DNA of 64,000 nt from NCBI RefSeq assembly GCF_037113415.1, contig NZ_CP146608.1:454501-518500 (forward strand), in the 5' to 3' direction. Below, piece after piece: positions 34,711-44,953 of this stretch. The notes under the pieces were generated by a model. It saw only the letters and a program-made list of their open reading frames with translations, made no database searches and was not told the DNA's origin. The stretch is from Devosia sp. XK-2. Lineage in GTDB: Bacteria > Pseudomonadota > Alphaproteobacteria > Rhizobiales > Devosiaceae. A program made the position numbers and the translations under genes. Position 1 is the stretch's first letter. Each line of letters begins with the position of its first letter.

Positions 34711-35501
34711 CCAAAGCCGCAAAGACCATCCGCAAGATTGCCGGCAAGGAACCGATAAGCGCCGCCATCGTGCTCGGCTCCGGCCTTTCCGGCATTGGCG
34801 ATCTGCTCGAAGACAAGATCACCATTCCCTATGCAGAATTGAAGGGCTTTCCCGGCGGCGGCGTATCCGGCCATGGTCGCGACCTGCTGATCGGCCAGAT
34901 GGGCGGCAGGCGCGTTGCTGTGCTCACCGGCCGCCAGCATTATTACGAACACGGCAATGCCGCCGCCATGCGCCCGGCGCTCGAGGCCATGGCAGAACTG
35001 GGCGCTGAGACCCTGCTCCTGACCAATTCGGCCGGTTCGGTGGACCCGCGCTTCGCACCCGGCGACCTCATGCTGATTGCCGATCACATCAACTATGCCG
35101 GCATGAACCCGCTGATCGGCGAGCCAACTGACCGCCGCTTTGTGAACATGGTCAATTGCTACGATCTCGATCTGCGCGCCAAGGCCACCGAACTGGCCCA
35201 GCGCTTCGGCTATGCTTTGGGGGAGGGGGTCTATCTGTGGTATTCTGGCCCCAGTTTCGAGACCGTGGCCGAAATCCAGATGGCCATCCGCCTCGGCGCC
35301 AATGCCGTTGGCATGTCCACGGCGCCTGAAGTCATCCTCGGCCGTTTTCTGGGGATGAGGGTCGGGGCCTGCTCGTCCATCACCAATATGGGCGCCGGCC
35401 TGTCGAGTGAAAATATCAGCCATGAGCACACCAAGATCATGGCCGTTCAGGGGGCTGAAAAACTCAAGAAACTGATCCCCGCATTGGTGGAGGAACTATG
35501 A
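34707..35501 (+). CDS. punA: Purine-nucleoside phosphorylase, class II-type
   Basis: 264 residues from the ATG at 34707, chosen by its ATGA overlap with cdd; the frame extends further upstream but only antisense-like. Conserved blocks: AIVLGSGLSGIGDLLED (phosphate/ribose loop), VAVLTGRQHYYEHGNAAAMRPALE, TLLLTNSAGSVDPRF (the N/S-A-G-S nucleoside loop), YLWYSGPSFETVAEIQM and MSTAPEVILGRFLGMRVGACSSITNMGAGL. It splits purine (deoxy)nucleosides with phosphate to base and (deoxy)ribose-1-P. It overlaps deoC by 4 bases. Confidence 0.93.
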   Translation: MTKAAKTIRKIAGKEPISAAIVLGSGLSGIGDLLEDKITIPYAELKGFPGGGVSGHGRDLLIGQMGGRRVAVLTGRQHYYEHGNAAAMRPALEAMAELGAETLLLTNSAGSVDPRFAPGDLMLIADHINYAGMNPLIGEPTDRRFVNMVNCYDLDLRAKATELAQRFGYALGEGVYLWYSGPSFETVAEIQMAIRLGANAVGMSTAPEVILGRFLGMRVGACSSITNMGAGLSSENISHEHTKIMAVQGAEKLKKLIPALVEEL

Positions 35502-36487
35502 GTCTCAAGGTCGTCGACGCTACCCATTCAGAAGCCGTTCATCAACGCAATCCAGGCTACCCCCTCGACCTCGATTGGGTCGAACGCGTGCGCATGAACC
35601 GCTCGGCCCTCGAGCGCCGCGCCGGCACCATCGGCGCGCGCCGCACGGTCAAAAAGGACTACCAATTAGCGTGGCTTCTCAAGGCCATAACCATGATTGA
35701 CCTGACCACGCTCAACGCCGACGACACCCCCGGCCGCGTCGAGCGCCTCTGCGCCAAGGCCCGCAATCCCATCCGCCGCGACATCCTCGACCAGCTCGGA
35801 ATGGCCAACCGCCGCATCCTCCCCGGCGCCGTCTGCGTCTATCACACCTTCGTCAGCACGGCTGTTAAGTCCTTGGAAGGTAGTGGTATTCCGGTGGCTG
35901 CCGTCTCCACAGCCTTCCCTCATGGCCTGGCGCCAGTCGAAACCAAGATCGCCGAAATCGAGGCTTCGGTGAAGGATGGCGCCAAGGAAATCGACATCGT
36001 CATCGAGCGCGGCATGGTCCTGCGCGGCGACTGGCAGGCGCTTTACGACCAGGTCAAAGCGTTCCGCAAGGCCTGTGGCGACGCTCACATCAAGACCATC
36101 CTGGGCACGGGCGAACTGGCTACGCAAACCAATATCGCCAAGGCCTCGCTGGTCTGCATGCTGGCCGGCGCCGACTTCATCAAGACCTCGACCGGCAAGG
36201 AAAAGGTCAATGCCAACCTCGTCACCTCGCTGACCATGATCCGCATGATCCGCTGGTTCGCCGAGGAAACCGGCATTGAGATCGGCTACAAGCCCGCTGG
36301 TGGCATCGCCACGGCCGGCGATGCGCTCAAATACATGGCGCTGATGAAAGAAGAGCTGGGCACCCACTGGCTGCAGCCGCACCTGTTCCGCTTCGGCGCA
36401 TCGTCGCTGCTGACCGACATCGAACGGCAGCTCGAGCATGGGCTGACGGGTCATTACGCCGCCGATTATCGCCAGCCAATGGTGTGA
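35498..36487 (+). CDS. deoC: Deoxyribose-phosphate aldolase, long form
   Basis: 329 residues, longer than the 220-260 of E. coli-type enzymes because of an N-terminal extension of about 55 residues (like the animal-type DERA). It cleaves 2-deoxyribose-5-phosphate to glyceraldehyde-3-P and acetaldehyde. Visible are KAITMIDLTTLNADDTPGRVERLC, a core TILGTGELATQTNIAKASLVCMLAGADFIKTSTGKEK with the Schiff-base Lys in FIKTSTGK, and a C-terminal GIEIGYKPAGGIATAGDALKYM (second essential Lys region). Overlaps punA by 4 bases; a downstream ALDH gene could remove the acetaldehyde. Confidence 0.94.
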   Translation: MSLKVVDATHSEAVHQRNPGYPLDLDWVERVRMNRSALERRAGTIGARRTVKKDYQLAWLLKAITMIDLTTLNADDTPGRVERLCAKARNPIRRDILDQLGMANRRILPGAVCVYHTFVSTAVKSLEGSGIPVAAVSTAFPHGLAPVETKIAEIEASVKDGAKEIDIVIERGMVLRGDWQALYDQVKAFRKACGDAHIKTILGTGELATQTNIAKASLVCMLAGADFIKTSTGKEKVNANLVTSLTMIRMIRWFAEETGIEIGYKPAGGIATAGDALKYMALMKEELGTHWLQPHLFRFGASSLLTDIERQLEHGLTGHYAADYRQPMV

Positions 36488-36490
36488 TGT

Positions 36491-36622
36491 CGGACGACCC
36501 CCACCCCGGCCCTCCCCTCAAGGGGGAGGGGGCGATGGTTTCGCTACTTCGTGGTCGTGTTGGGTCAATTGACTGGGAGGGTCACCCGCCCCCTTGAGGG
36601 GAGGGGACAGGGGAGGGGGTCG
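36491..36622. repeat. Inverted pair of palindromic repeats between deoC and the ALDH gene
   Basis: CCCTCCCCTCAAGGGGGAGGG at 36510-36530 and CCCGCCCCCTTGAGGGGAGGGG near 36585-36606 are opposite-orientation copies of the same element, each with a flank (CGACCCCCACCCCGG; CAGGGGAGGGGGTCG) that pairs with the other over 10 or more bases. They occupy most of the 180 bases between deoC and the aldehyde dehydrogenase gene. Confidence 0.82.
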
Positions 36623-36667
36623 CAAGGTCCCTTCGCAGATTTACCGGCACTCTGAAGGAGGCCACAC

Positions 36668-39034
36668 ATGAACAAGATCGCGCAAATCTTCGATAGTCTC
36701 GAATATGGCCCGGCGCCCGAAGCGCCCGACCAGGCCATTGCCTGGCTCGACAGCAAGTCCCGCAAATTCGGCCATTTCATCGACGGCAAATGGACCAAGC
36801 CGGGCAAGACCTTCACCGCCGACAATCCGGCGACCGGCGCTTCGCTGGCCGAAATCACCGATGGCACCGCGGCTGATGTGGACGCGGCAGTGAAAGCGGC
36901 CCGCGCCGCGTTCAAGGGCTGGAGCGCGCTCTCGGGCTACGAGCGCGGCAAATATCTCTATGCCATCGCGCGGATGATCCAGAAGCATTCCCGGCTCTTC
37001 GCCGTGCTCGAAAGCATGGATAATGGCAAGCCGATCCGCGAAACCCGCGATGCCGATATCCCGCTGGTCGCTCGCCATTTCTACCACCATGCCGGCTGGG
37101 CCACCCACATTGTCCGTGAATTTCCCGACCATGTGCCCTATGGCGTTTGCGGCCAGATCATTCCGTGGAATTTCCCGCTTCTGATGCTGGCCTGGAAGAT
37201 CGCGCCGGCCCTGGCCGCCGGCAATACGGTGGTGCTGAAACCCGCCGAATTCACTTCGCTCACTGCCCTGCTCTTCGCCGAAATCTGCGAACGCGTTGGC
37301 CTGCCCAAGGGCGTGGTCAATATCGTGACTGGCGAGGGTGACACGGGCGCCGCCATCGTCAACCATCCCGATATCGACAAGATCGCCTTCACCGGCTCGA
37401 CCGAAGTGGGCAAGATCATCCGCGCCGCCACGGCTGGCTCGGGCAAGGGCCTCTCGCTCGAACTGGGCGGCAAGTCTCCCTATATCGTTTTTGAAGATGC
37501 CGATCTCGACAGTGCCGTCGAGGGCCTGGTCGACGCCATCTGGTTCAACCAGGGTCAGGTCTGCTGCGCCGGCTCGCGCCTGCTCGTGCAGGAGAGTATC
37601 GAGGAGCGCTTCATCGCCAAGGTCAAGGCGCGCATGGAAAAGCTGCGCGTCGGCGACCCGCTCGACAAATCCGTTGATATCGGCGCTTTGGTCGCCCCGG
37701 TGCAGGTCGAACGCATCCGCGACCTGATGAAAAAGGGCGTCGCCGAAGGCGCCGTGGTCTATGAGCCTGACGGGCAGCTCCCCGCCGCGGGCTGCTACCT
37801 CAAGCCCGCGCTCGTCACCAATGTCTCGCCCGCCAATACGCTGGTCAGTGAAGAAATCTTCGGGCCGGTGTTGGTCGCCATGAGCTTCCGCACCCCCGAG
37901 GAGGCAGTGGCGCTGGCCAACAACACCAAATATGGCCTTGCCGCCACGCTCTGGAGCGAGAACATCAATCTGGCCCTGGATATCGCGCCCCAGCTCAAGG
38001 CTGGCGTTATCTGGATCAACGGCACCAACAATTTCGACGCCGCCGTTGGCTTTGGTGGTTACAAGGAAAGTGGCTTTGGCCGCGAAGGTGGCCGGGAGGG
38101 CATGGCTGTCTATCTCAAGCCGAGCTGGGAGAAGACGCTTAAGGCCGCTCCTGCCACCGCGCCCGCCAACCCCGCTACCGCCAATCCGCTCGACACCGGC
38201 CATGTCGACCAGACCGCCAAGATGTATATCGGCGGCAAGCAGGCCCGACCCGATAGCGGTTACAATCGTCCCGTCCTTGGCCCTAGGGGCGAGCTGGTCG
38301 GCGAAGTGGGCGAAGGTAATCGCAAGGACATCCGCAATGCCGTCGAAGCTGCGCGCAAGGCGCTGAGCTGGGGCACGACCCCCGCCCATACCCGCGCGCA
38401 AATCCTCTATTTCCTGGCCGAAAACCTCGATTATCGCCGCGATGAATTTGCCGCCCGAATCAAGGCGCAGACCGGCGAAGATGGCGCCGAAGAAGTCGCG
38501 CTATCGGTCGAACGGCTCTTCTCCTTCGCCGGCTGGGCCGACAAATATGACGGCGCCGTGCACAATCCGCCCCAGCGCATGATTGCTACCGCTCTGGTCG
38601 AGCCGCTCGGTGTCCTGGGTATCGTCGCCCCGCCGAGCCGCCCATTGCTGGGCTCGGTCGCCTTGCTTGCCCCGGCCATTGCCATGGGCAACACCATTGT
38701 GCTGGTACCGTCCGAGCGCTCGCCGCTCTCCATGACCGACTTCTACCAGGTGCTCGAAACCTCCGACATGCCCTCGGGCGTCGTCAATATCGTCACCGGA
38801 GAGAGTGTCACGCTCGCCAAAACCCTGGCCGAGCATGATGGTGTCGACGGCATGTGGTTCGCGGGTAATGCCGAAGCCTCCGCCATGGTCGAGAAGGCCT
38901 CGGTGGGGAACCTCAAGCAGACCTGGACCAGCCGCGGTCTCTATTACGACCTCGCCGATCCGCGCTTTGCCGGGGATTATTTCCTTTCCAAGGCAACCCA
39001 GATCAAGAACGTCTGGATCCCCTACGGGGCGTAA
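36668..39034 (+). CDS. Aldehyde dehydrogenase, ALDH16-type (two ALDH modules, second lacks the catalytic Cys)
   Basis: 788 residues. Residues about 35-490 form a full NAD(P)-dependent ALDH: PWNFPLLMLAWKIAPALAAGNTVVLKPAE, the Glu in LSLELGGKSPYIV, and the catalytic Cys in NQGQVCCAGSR. Residues about 515-788 are a second, shortened ALDH-like module (KMYIGGKQARPDSGYNRPV at its start, then GIVAPPSRPLLGSVALLAPAIAMGNTIVLVPSE) with no counterpart to the Cys motif. This is the layout of ALDH16, where the second module is structural. In the deoC cluster it most likely oxidises acetaldehyde released by DERA. GAAGGAGG precedes the ATG. It is flanked on both sides by palindromic repeats. Confidence 0.9.
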   Translation: MNKIAQIFDSLEYGPAPEAPDQAIAWLDSKSRKFGHFIDGKWTKPGKTFTADNPATGASLAEITDGTAADVDAAVKAARAAFKGWSALSGYERGKYLYAIARMIQKHSRLFAVLESMDNGKPIRETRDADIPLVARHFYHHAGWATHIVREFPDHVPYGVCGQIIPWNFPLLMLAWKIAPALAAGNTVVLKPAEFTSLTALLFAEICERVGLPKGVVNIVTGEGDTGAAIVNHPDIDKIAFTGSTEVGKIIRAATAGSGKGLSLELGGKSPYIVFEDADLDSAVEGLVDAIWFNQGQVCCAGSRLLVQESIEERFIAKVKARMEKLRVGDPLDKSVDIGALVAPVQVERIRDLMKKGVAEGAVVYEPDGQLPAAGCYLKPALVTNVSPANTLVSEEIFGPVLVAMSFRTPEEAVALANNTKYGLAATLWSENINLALDIAPQLKAGVIWINGTNNFDAAVGFGGYKESGFGREGGREGMAVYLKPSWEKTLKAAPATAPANPATANPLDTGHVDQTAKMYIGGKQARPDSGYNRPVLGPRGELVGEVGEGNRKDIRNAVEAARKALSWGTTPAHTRAQILYFLAENLDYRRDEFAARIKAQTGEDGAEEVALSVERLFSFAGWADKYDGAVHNPPQRMIATALVEPLGVLGIVAPPSRPLLGSVALLAPAIAMGNTIVLVPSERSPLSMTDFYQVLETSDMPSGVVNIVTGESVTLAKTLAEHDGVDGMWFAGNAEASAMVEKASVGNLKQTWTSRGLYYDLADPRFAGDYFLSKATQIKNVWIPYGA

Positions 39035-39037
39035 CGA

Positions 39038-39160
39038 AAGGCCCCCTCACCCGCCGCTACGCGGCGACCTCTCCCCCAAAGGGAGAGGTGTGGCACAGAG
39101 CCCTCTTCACCTCTCCCTTTGGGGGAGAGGTCGGCCCAACGGGCCGGGTGAGGGGGCCTT
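39038..39160. repeat. Large inverted repeat made of two palindromic units
   Basis: Outer arms AAGGCCCCCTCACCCG (39038-39053) and CGGGTGAGGGGGCCTT (39145-39160) are perfectly complementary over 16 bases. Inside are two opposed copies of the CACCTCTCCC core: ACCTCTCCCCCAAAGGGAGAGG at about 39067 and ACCTCTCCCTTTGGGGGAGAGG at about 39109. The whole could fold into one long stem-loop. It fills the space between the ALDH gene and deoA. Confidence 0.88.
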
Positions 39161-39175
39161 CCTTAAGGCACGCAA

Positions 39176-40498
<1,323 letters not shown>

Positions 40499-40550
40499 AA
40501 TCCATCGCCTCCCTTCCCTCAAGGGGGAGAGGAATTCAAGGAGTAAAACC

Positions 40551-41768
40551 ATGCCCCGCGCCATTGTGTGCCTCCTCGACAGCGTTGGTATCGGCGGCGC
40601 CCCCGATGCTGCCGCCTATGGCGATGAAGGCTCGAACACGGTCGGTCACATTGCTCAATGGGCCGCTGCCGGCAAGGCGGATCGGGACGGCCTCCGCGCC
40701 GGGCCGCTTCACGTGCCGAACATGGATGCCATGGGCCTTGGCGCCGCCATCAAGCTGTCCACCGGCACCCTGCCGCCCAATCTCTCGGACACGCCCAAGG
40801 GCGGCCGTTTTGGCGTCGGGCGTGAGGTCTCCAAGGGCAAGGACACCCCTTCGGGCCATTGGGAAATCGCCGGCGTGCCGGTGCCGTTCGAGTGGGGCTA
40901 TTTCCCGCAAACCGAACCGACTTTTCCGCCTGAACTCATTGCCGAGTTCTTGAAGCGAACCGGTCTGCCCGGCATTCTCGGAGACAAGCACGCCTCGGGC
41001 ACGACCATCATCGCCGAATTGGGCGAAGAGCATATCCGCACCGGCATGCCGATCTGCTACACCTCGATCGACAGCGTGTTTCAGATCGCTGCCCACGAAA
41101 CCCATTTCGGCCTCGATCGCCTCTACGAAATCTGCAAAATCGCCTTTGAACTGACCGAGCCGCTCAAGATAGGTCGCGTCATCGCCCGACCCTTCATCGG
41201 CGAAACTGCCGAAACCTTCAAGCGCACCGGCAATCGTCGCGACTTCGCCATTGCCCCGCCCGAGCCAACCCTGCTCGATCGCAATGCGGCCGTGGGCAAT
41301 CAGGTTTTTGCCATCGGCAAGATTTCCGACATCTATGCCGGCTCAGGCGTGACCCACAAATTGAAGGGCACCGGCATCCCACAGCTCTTCGACCGCACGC
41401 TCGAAGCCATGGAAATGGCCGGGGATCGCGCTTTCATCATGACCAATTTTGTCGATTTCGACAGCGAATATGGCCATCGCCGCGATGTGTCGGGCTATGC
41501 GGCGGCGCTCGAACTGTTCGACGCCCGCCTGCCCGAACTGATTGCAAAGCTCCGGCATGACGATCTGCTGATCCTCACAGCCGATCACGGCAATGATCCC
41601 ACCTGGCCCGGTACCGATCACACGCGCGAACAGGTGCCGATCCTGGTGTTTTCCCCAGCGCTGCTGCCAGCAGAGATTGGCATTCGCTCCACCTTCGCTG
41701 ATATAGGGGAAAGCATAGCCGCCTGGCTCGGTCTTGCCCCCGGCCCCCACGGCAAGAGTTTTCTCTGA
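40551..41768 (+). CDS. deoB: Phosphopentomutase
   Basis: 405 residues from the ATG at 40551, with AAGGAG 7-12 bases upstream. It interconverts (deoxy)ribose-1-P and -5-P and links PunA/DeoA to DeoC. Metal and active-site blocks of the alkaline-phosphatase-like fold are clear: [25 protein letters not shown] (metal Asp), [12 protein letters not shown] (phosphothreonine), [28 protein letters not shown], and [23 protein letters not shown] short repeat-like stretch (CCTCCCTTCCCTCAAGGGGGAGAGG) precedes the ribosome site. Alternative longer frames upstream are antisense and rejected. Confidence 0.96.
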   Translation: MPRAIVCLLDSVGIGGAPDAAAYGDEGSNTVGHIAQWAAAGKADRDGLRAGPLHVPNMDAMGLGAAIKLSTGTLPPNLSDTPKGGRFGVGREVSKGKDTPSGHWEIAGVPVPFEWGYFPQTEPTFPPELIAEFLKRTGLPGILGDKHASGTTIIAELGEEHIRTGMPICYTSIDSVFQIAAHETHFGLDRLYEICKIAFELTEPLKIGRVIARPFIGETAETFKRTGNRRDFAIAPPEPTLLDRNAAVGNQVFAIGKISDIYAGSGVTHKLKGTGIPQLFDRTLEAMEMAGDRAFIMTNFVDFDSEYGHRRDVSGYAAALELFDARLPELIAKLRHDDLLILTADHGNDPTWPGTDHTREQVPILVFSPALLPAEIGIRSTFADIGESIAAWLGLAPGPHGKSFL

Positions 41769-41791
41769 CCCAACAGACAAGAGGTGTTTCG

Positions 41792-42433
41792 ATGAGCAGA
41801 ACCGAAGGCAATGTGACGGTCATCGATCACCCCATGATCCAGCACAAGCTGACCATCATGCGCAACAAGGAGACCTCCATTGCCGGTTTCCGCCGCCTGT
41901 TGCGCGAGATTGCTCATCTCATGTGCTATGAGGTCACCCGCGATCTCGAACTGGAACTGATCGATATCGAGACGCCCATGGCGCCGATGAAGTCGCCCGC
42001 CATCAAGGGCAAGAAGCTGGTTTTTGCCTCCATCCTGCGCGCCGGCAATGGCCTGCTCGACGGCATGCTCGATCTGGTGCCCGCCGCCCGCGTGGCTCAT
42101 ATCGGCATGTATCGCGATCACGAAACCCTTGAGCCGGTCGAATATTACTTCAAGGCCCCCTCAAGCCTTGAGGACCGCCTGATCATCGTGGTCGATCCCA
42201 TGCTGGCCACGGCCAATTCGGCCACCGCCGCCATTGAAAAGCTCAAGGAGCGCGGCGCCAATAATATCCGCTTCCTCTGCCTCCTGGCGGCCCCCGAAGG
42301 CATCAAGCATTTCACCGAGGCCCATCCCGACGTGCCGGTCTATACCGCCGCCATCGACGACCATCTCAATGAAAAGGGCTATATCGTCCCCGGTCTCGGC
42401 GATGCCGGCGACCGCATGTACGGCACGCGCTAG
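41792..42433 (+). CDS. upp: Uracil phosphoribosyltransferase
   Basis: 213 residues. It converts uracil and PRPP to UMP, recapturing the base released by DeoA. Seen are the N-terminal [30 protein letters not shown], the [29 protein letters not shown] block, and the PRPP loop [24 protein letters not shown]; the C-terminal [24 protein letters not shown] is the uracil-binding end. Last gene of the salvage block; a palindromic repeat follows. Confidence 0.96.
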   Translation: MSRTEGNVTVIDHPMIQHKLTIMRNKETSIAGFRRLLREIAHLMCYEVTRDLELELIDIETPMAPMKSPAIKGKKLVFASILRAGNGLLDGMLDLVPAARVAHIGMYRDHETLEPVEYYFKAPSSLEDRLIIVVDPMLATANSATAAIEKLKERGANNIRFLCLLAAPEGIKHFTEAHPDVPVYTAAIDDHLNEKGYIVPGLGDAGDRMYGTR

Positions 42434-42464
42434 GCGTTCACGCGCCGGGTGGGGTGCCCAGTTC

Positions 42465-42518
42465 CTCACCCCTCGGAGAGGGCGGATTGGCCGCAGGCCG
42501 AGACGGGTGAGGGGGCCT
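42465..42518. repeat. Palindromic repeat after upp
   Basis: CCTCACCCCTCGGAGAGGGC followed by CGACGGGTGAGGGGGCCTG-like tail (GACGGGTGAGGGGGCCTGT at 42501-42519). The tail equals the outer arm of the repeat at 39145-39160, and the core is a degenerate copy. It lies between the convergent upp and HAD genes. Confidence 0.65.
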
Positions 42519-42540
42519 GTCCAGGCGCAGATGGGGGCCC

Positions 42541-43161
42541 CTACTTCGCCTTGAGCGGCAGCCCCAGCGCGATCAGGTCGGTCCGCAAATGCACCGGGTC
42601 CTTGAAGTGGATGCCCTTCATGCCGAACTTGCGCGCGGCCACGATATTGGGTTCGCTGTCGTCAATGAACACGCAGCTCTCCGGCGCCAGCGCATAGCGC
42701 TCGCAGAACACGCGATAGAGCCGCGGGTCGGGCTTGACCAGCCCTTCAAGGCCTGACACCACCACCCCGTCGAACTTTTCCAGAAACGGCCATTCGCCCA
42801 GGCAGCTCATCCATTTCTCCCAGGAGAAATTGGTAATGGCAAAGGTGGGAATGTCCTGCTCGATCAACTCATTGTGGATGTCGATCGTGCCCTGGATGAA
42901 CCCGCCAACGGTCTCGTTCCAGCGCTTGTCGAAGGCCTGGATTTCCCGCCAATATTTCGGGAACCGCGTCACCAGCTTGGCCACACCCTCGGCATAGATT
43001 TCGCCCGCATCGAATTCCAGGTTCCAATCGCTGGTGCAGATCTGGTCATGGAACCATTGCGCATCCTCCTCGCTGTCGAACAGCGTGCGGAACAGATACA
43101 TCGGGTTCCAGTCGACGAAGACGCCGCCCAGGTCGAATACAGGAATGATGTGGTCGTTCAT
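42541..43161 (-). CDS. HAD family hydrolase (HAD-IA, haloacid-dehalogenase/YihX-like)
   Basis: 206 residues from the ATG at 43161. Motif I is divergent: FDLGGVFVDWNP (nucleophile Asp in VFDLGGV; the usual D-x-D second Asp is replaced by Gly, as in the YihX/PhoX-like HAD-IA group). Motif II is AITNFSWEKW, motif III KPDPRLY, and motif IV VFIDDSEPNIVAA. This suggests a small-molecule phosphatase or dehalogenase-like enzyme with unknown substrate. It converges with upp across a palindromic repeat; its upstream neighbour is the TadE operon, about 77 bases away. Confidence 0.87.
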   Translation of the reverse strand: MNDHIIPVFDLGGVFVDWNPMYLFRTLFDSEEDAQWFHDQICTSDWNLEFDAGEIYAEGVAKLVTRFPKYWREIQAFDKRWNETVGGFIQGTIDIHNELIEQDIPTFAITNFSWEKWMSCLGEWPFLEKFDGVVVSGLEGLVKPDPRLYRVFCERYALAPESCVFIDDSEPNIVAARKFGMKGIHFKDPVHLRTDLIALGLPLKAK

Positions 43162-43238
43162 GCGCTGGTCCGCTTGTTTGTAGGGAAATGGTCGATCAGC
43201 GGCTTGTGGCATGCGCCGCCGGGGTCCGGCAAGCCAGC

Positions 43239-43814
43239 TTAGCTGATCCCGATCGGCTCCCCGAAGCGCGATAGGAAATAGCTGGCCCGGTAAAGATTGA
43301 CCGGCACATCGAAAATGACCCCAACCAGCGGCTTGGCCGTGTAGCTCGCCTCCGCGGCAATCACCATTTGGCCCTTGGCGATATTGGTCATGGCCTCAGG
43401 CAGGGGATATGTACCGCCCACCGTATAGGGCGTGAGGCTGGTATAGTTCCCGTCTTCGAGTTTCCGGGTCCAAACGACTGTGGCGGTCTTGCCGTCGCTG
43501 CTGACCTGAATTGCCGTCACGACCTGCGCGACCTCGTCAGCCGAATAGGGGATCATAATGCCGCTTGCTGCCTGGAAATAATCCTGTAGCTCGCTCGATG
43601 TGATCGTGCCATTGGCGCGGGCGACGAGATCGCCGACAGCGCCGGCTACCGACTGCACCTTGCGGTCCATTGTGATCAGCGTACTGGCTTCGAGCGTCCC
43701 CAGATAGACGAACAGCATAATGGGCAGGACCAGCGCAAATTCCACCGCCGCCACGCCCTGTTCGGCGCGGATGAGACGTCTCACCCGGTCCAGGATGTCC
43801 TTGCGAAAGCTCAT
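43239..43814 (-). CDS. tadE: TadE-like pilus pseudopilin (minor pilin)
   Basis: 191 residues. It starts with a charged segment followed by EQGVAAVEFALVLPIMLFVYLGTLEAST: the G-x-x-x-x-E-F pattern and hydrophobic helix are the class III prepilin-type signal used by TadE/TadF. The remainder is an exported domain of about 130 residues with no recognised motif. It overlaps the preceding TadE-like gene by 4 bases (ATGA). TadE/F are needed for Flp pilus assembly; which of the two copies corresponds to which cannot be told. Confidence 0.87.
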   Translation of the reverse strand: MSFRKDILDRVRRLIRAEQGVAAVEFALVLPIMLFVYLGTLEASTLITMDRKVQSVAGAVGDLVARANGTITSSELQDYFQAASGIMIPYSADEVAQVVTAIQVSSDGKTATVVWTRKLEDGNYTSLTPYTVGGTYPLPEAMTNIAKGQMVIAAEASYTAKPLVGVIFDVPVNLYRASYFLSRFGEPIGIS

Positions 43815-44365
43815 GAGAATGGCTCGTTCTTAAACACGGTGATCGACCCCATGAGCCGGCTGCCATCGCCCAGATTGGACATGCCCAATGGACCGAGTTG
43901 CAGCAGGACTGGATAGCGGTAGTAAATCTGCACCAGCACCACGGATTTGCTGTCACCGGGTGACCAGGATTCCGCGACAGTCCAGTCGCAGGGAGCTTCG
44001 CAGGTGGAATCCACCGGCGGAACCACGGTCGCCGATTGAAAATCGGTTATCGTATTGACCCGGATATGCAGGCCCGAGCAATCGGGGAACAGGCCATAGA
44101 GGCGGCCGCAGACATCGGCACGGAACTGCTCGATCGAGGTGCCGACGGCCTGGGCCTGCCCGGTTCGAATAGCGCGCGAGGCGTCATGCAAAGCGCTTTC
44201 CAGAACCTGGGACGACAGGAAGATTATGGATGTCTGGAGGATTGCGCCGATAATGGCGAAAAAGACCGGAGCGAGCAGGGCGAACTCGACCACCGTTACG
44301 CCGCGCTCATGGCGCGCCAACAAACGGCCCTTTCGCTTAATTTCTCGCCAGGGCTTGCCCAACAC
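43811..44365 (-). CDS. TadE/TadF-like pilus pseudopilin
   Basis: 184 residues. The N-terminal block HERGVTVVEFALLAPVFFAIIGAILQTSIIFL shows the TadE-type prepilin signal (G, then E at +5). The exported part has four cysteines (VCGRLYGLFPDC, then TCEAPC), suggesting two disulfides. It heads a two-gene unit with the next tadE, overlapping by 4 bases. A TTAA-N7-CTAA site lies about 100 bases upstream at 44467. Confidence 0.85.
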   Translation of the reverse strand: MLGKPWREIKRKGRLLARHERGVTVVEFALLAPVFFAIIGAILQTSIIFLSSQVLESALHDASRAIRTGQAQAVGTSIEQFRADVCGRLYGLFPDCSGLHIRVNTITDFQSATVVPPVDSTCEAPCDWTVAESWSPGDSKSVVLVQIYYRYPVLLQLGPLGMSNLGDGSRLMGSITVFKNEPFS

Positions 44366-44466
44366 GCCTGTGGCTCCCGCAGATCTGCATCCGCAGGTAC
44401 ACTAGGCAGATACCCTCACCCAATGGTTAGGAAGTTGCGCGCGGCAATCTCGATTACGCGCCAGGG

Positions 44467-44481
44467 TTAACCGATCCCTAA
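44467..44481. promoter_or_regulatory. CtrA-like box upstream of the tadE pair
   Basis: TTAA-N7-CTAA, one mismatch from TTAA-N7-TTAA, between the CpaC-N-domain gene and the tadE pair. Similar boxes precede flp, cpaB, tadD and podJ. Regulator assignment is inferred. Confidence 0.4.
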
Positions 44482-44506
44482 TGCCGGACCGGCCGGTGCC
44501 ATGGGT

Positions 44507-44953
44507 TCAGTTGGCGGCCGACTGCACCAATTGCGACGAGGCAAGGGTCTGCCCCGAAAAGCCCGCATCGTCACCCATCATCACCACGGGCTGGCATACC
44601 GGGGCGCATGCCAGGGTCGTGCGGCTCTGGCCCTGATAGACCGTCATGATCCCGGCCGTCATCTGCACTACCTCGACCAGCGTGTCGGCAACGGGCTCGC
44701 CGCGGCTATCCAGAACGATAAGGTTGGTCTGTCCGTAGCTTTTGCCGGTCAGGATCAGCGTCTGCGGATCCTGAATGGTTACGTCGGCAATACCGGGATT
44801 GCCCACGATAACCGTTGCGGCGGGAGCGCTGATCCGCAGCACCCGGGCCATATTGACATTCACATTGATCGGCGCGCCGTCCTGAGCCAGGGCAGGCCTG
44901 GGCACCGCGAGCGTTGCAGCCAGCAACAGGGCAGTGAGGGCAGAACGGAACAT
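44507..44953 (-). CDS. Pilus assembly protein, stand-alone CpaC N-terminal domain
   Basis: 148 residues from the ATG at 44953. A signal peptide (MFRSALTALLLAATLAVPRPALAQ) precedes a domain (VNVNMARVLRISAPAATVIVGNPGIADVTIQDPQTLILTGKSYGQTNLIVLD) like the N-terminal domain of CpaC/RcpA secretins, which is also visible at the start of the cpaC gene at 47278. The secretin part is absent; a short C-terminal tail has two close cysteines (CAPVC). It could be a periplasmic accessory of the Tad secretin. It lies on the minus strand ahead of the two tadE genes and faces flp. Confidence 0.82.
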   Translation of the reverse strand: MFRSALTALLLAATLAVPRPALAQDGAPINVNVNMARVLRISAPAATVIVGNPGIADVTIQDPQTLILTGKSYGQTNLIVLDSRGEPVADTLVEVVQMTAGIMTVYQGQSRTTLACAPVCQPVVMMGDDAGFSGQTLASSQLVQSAAN

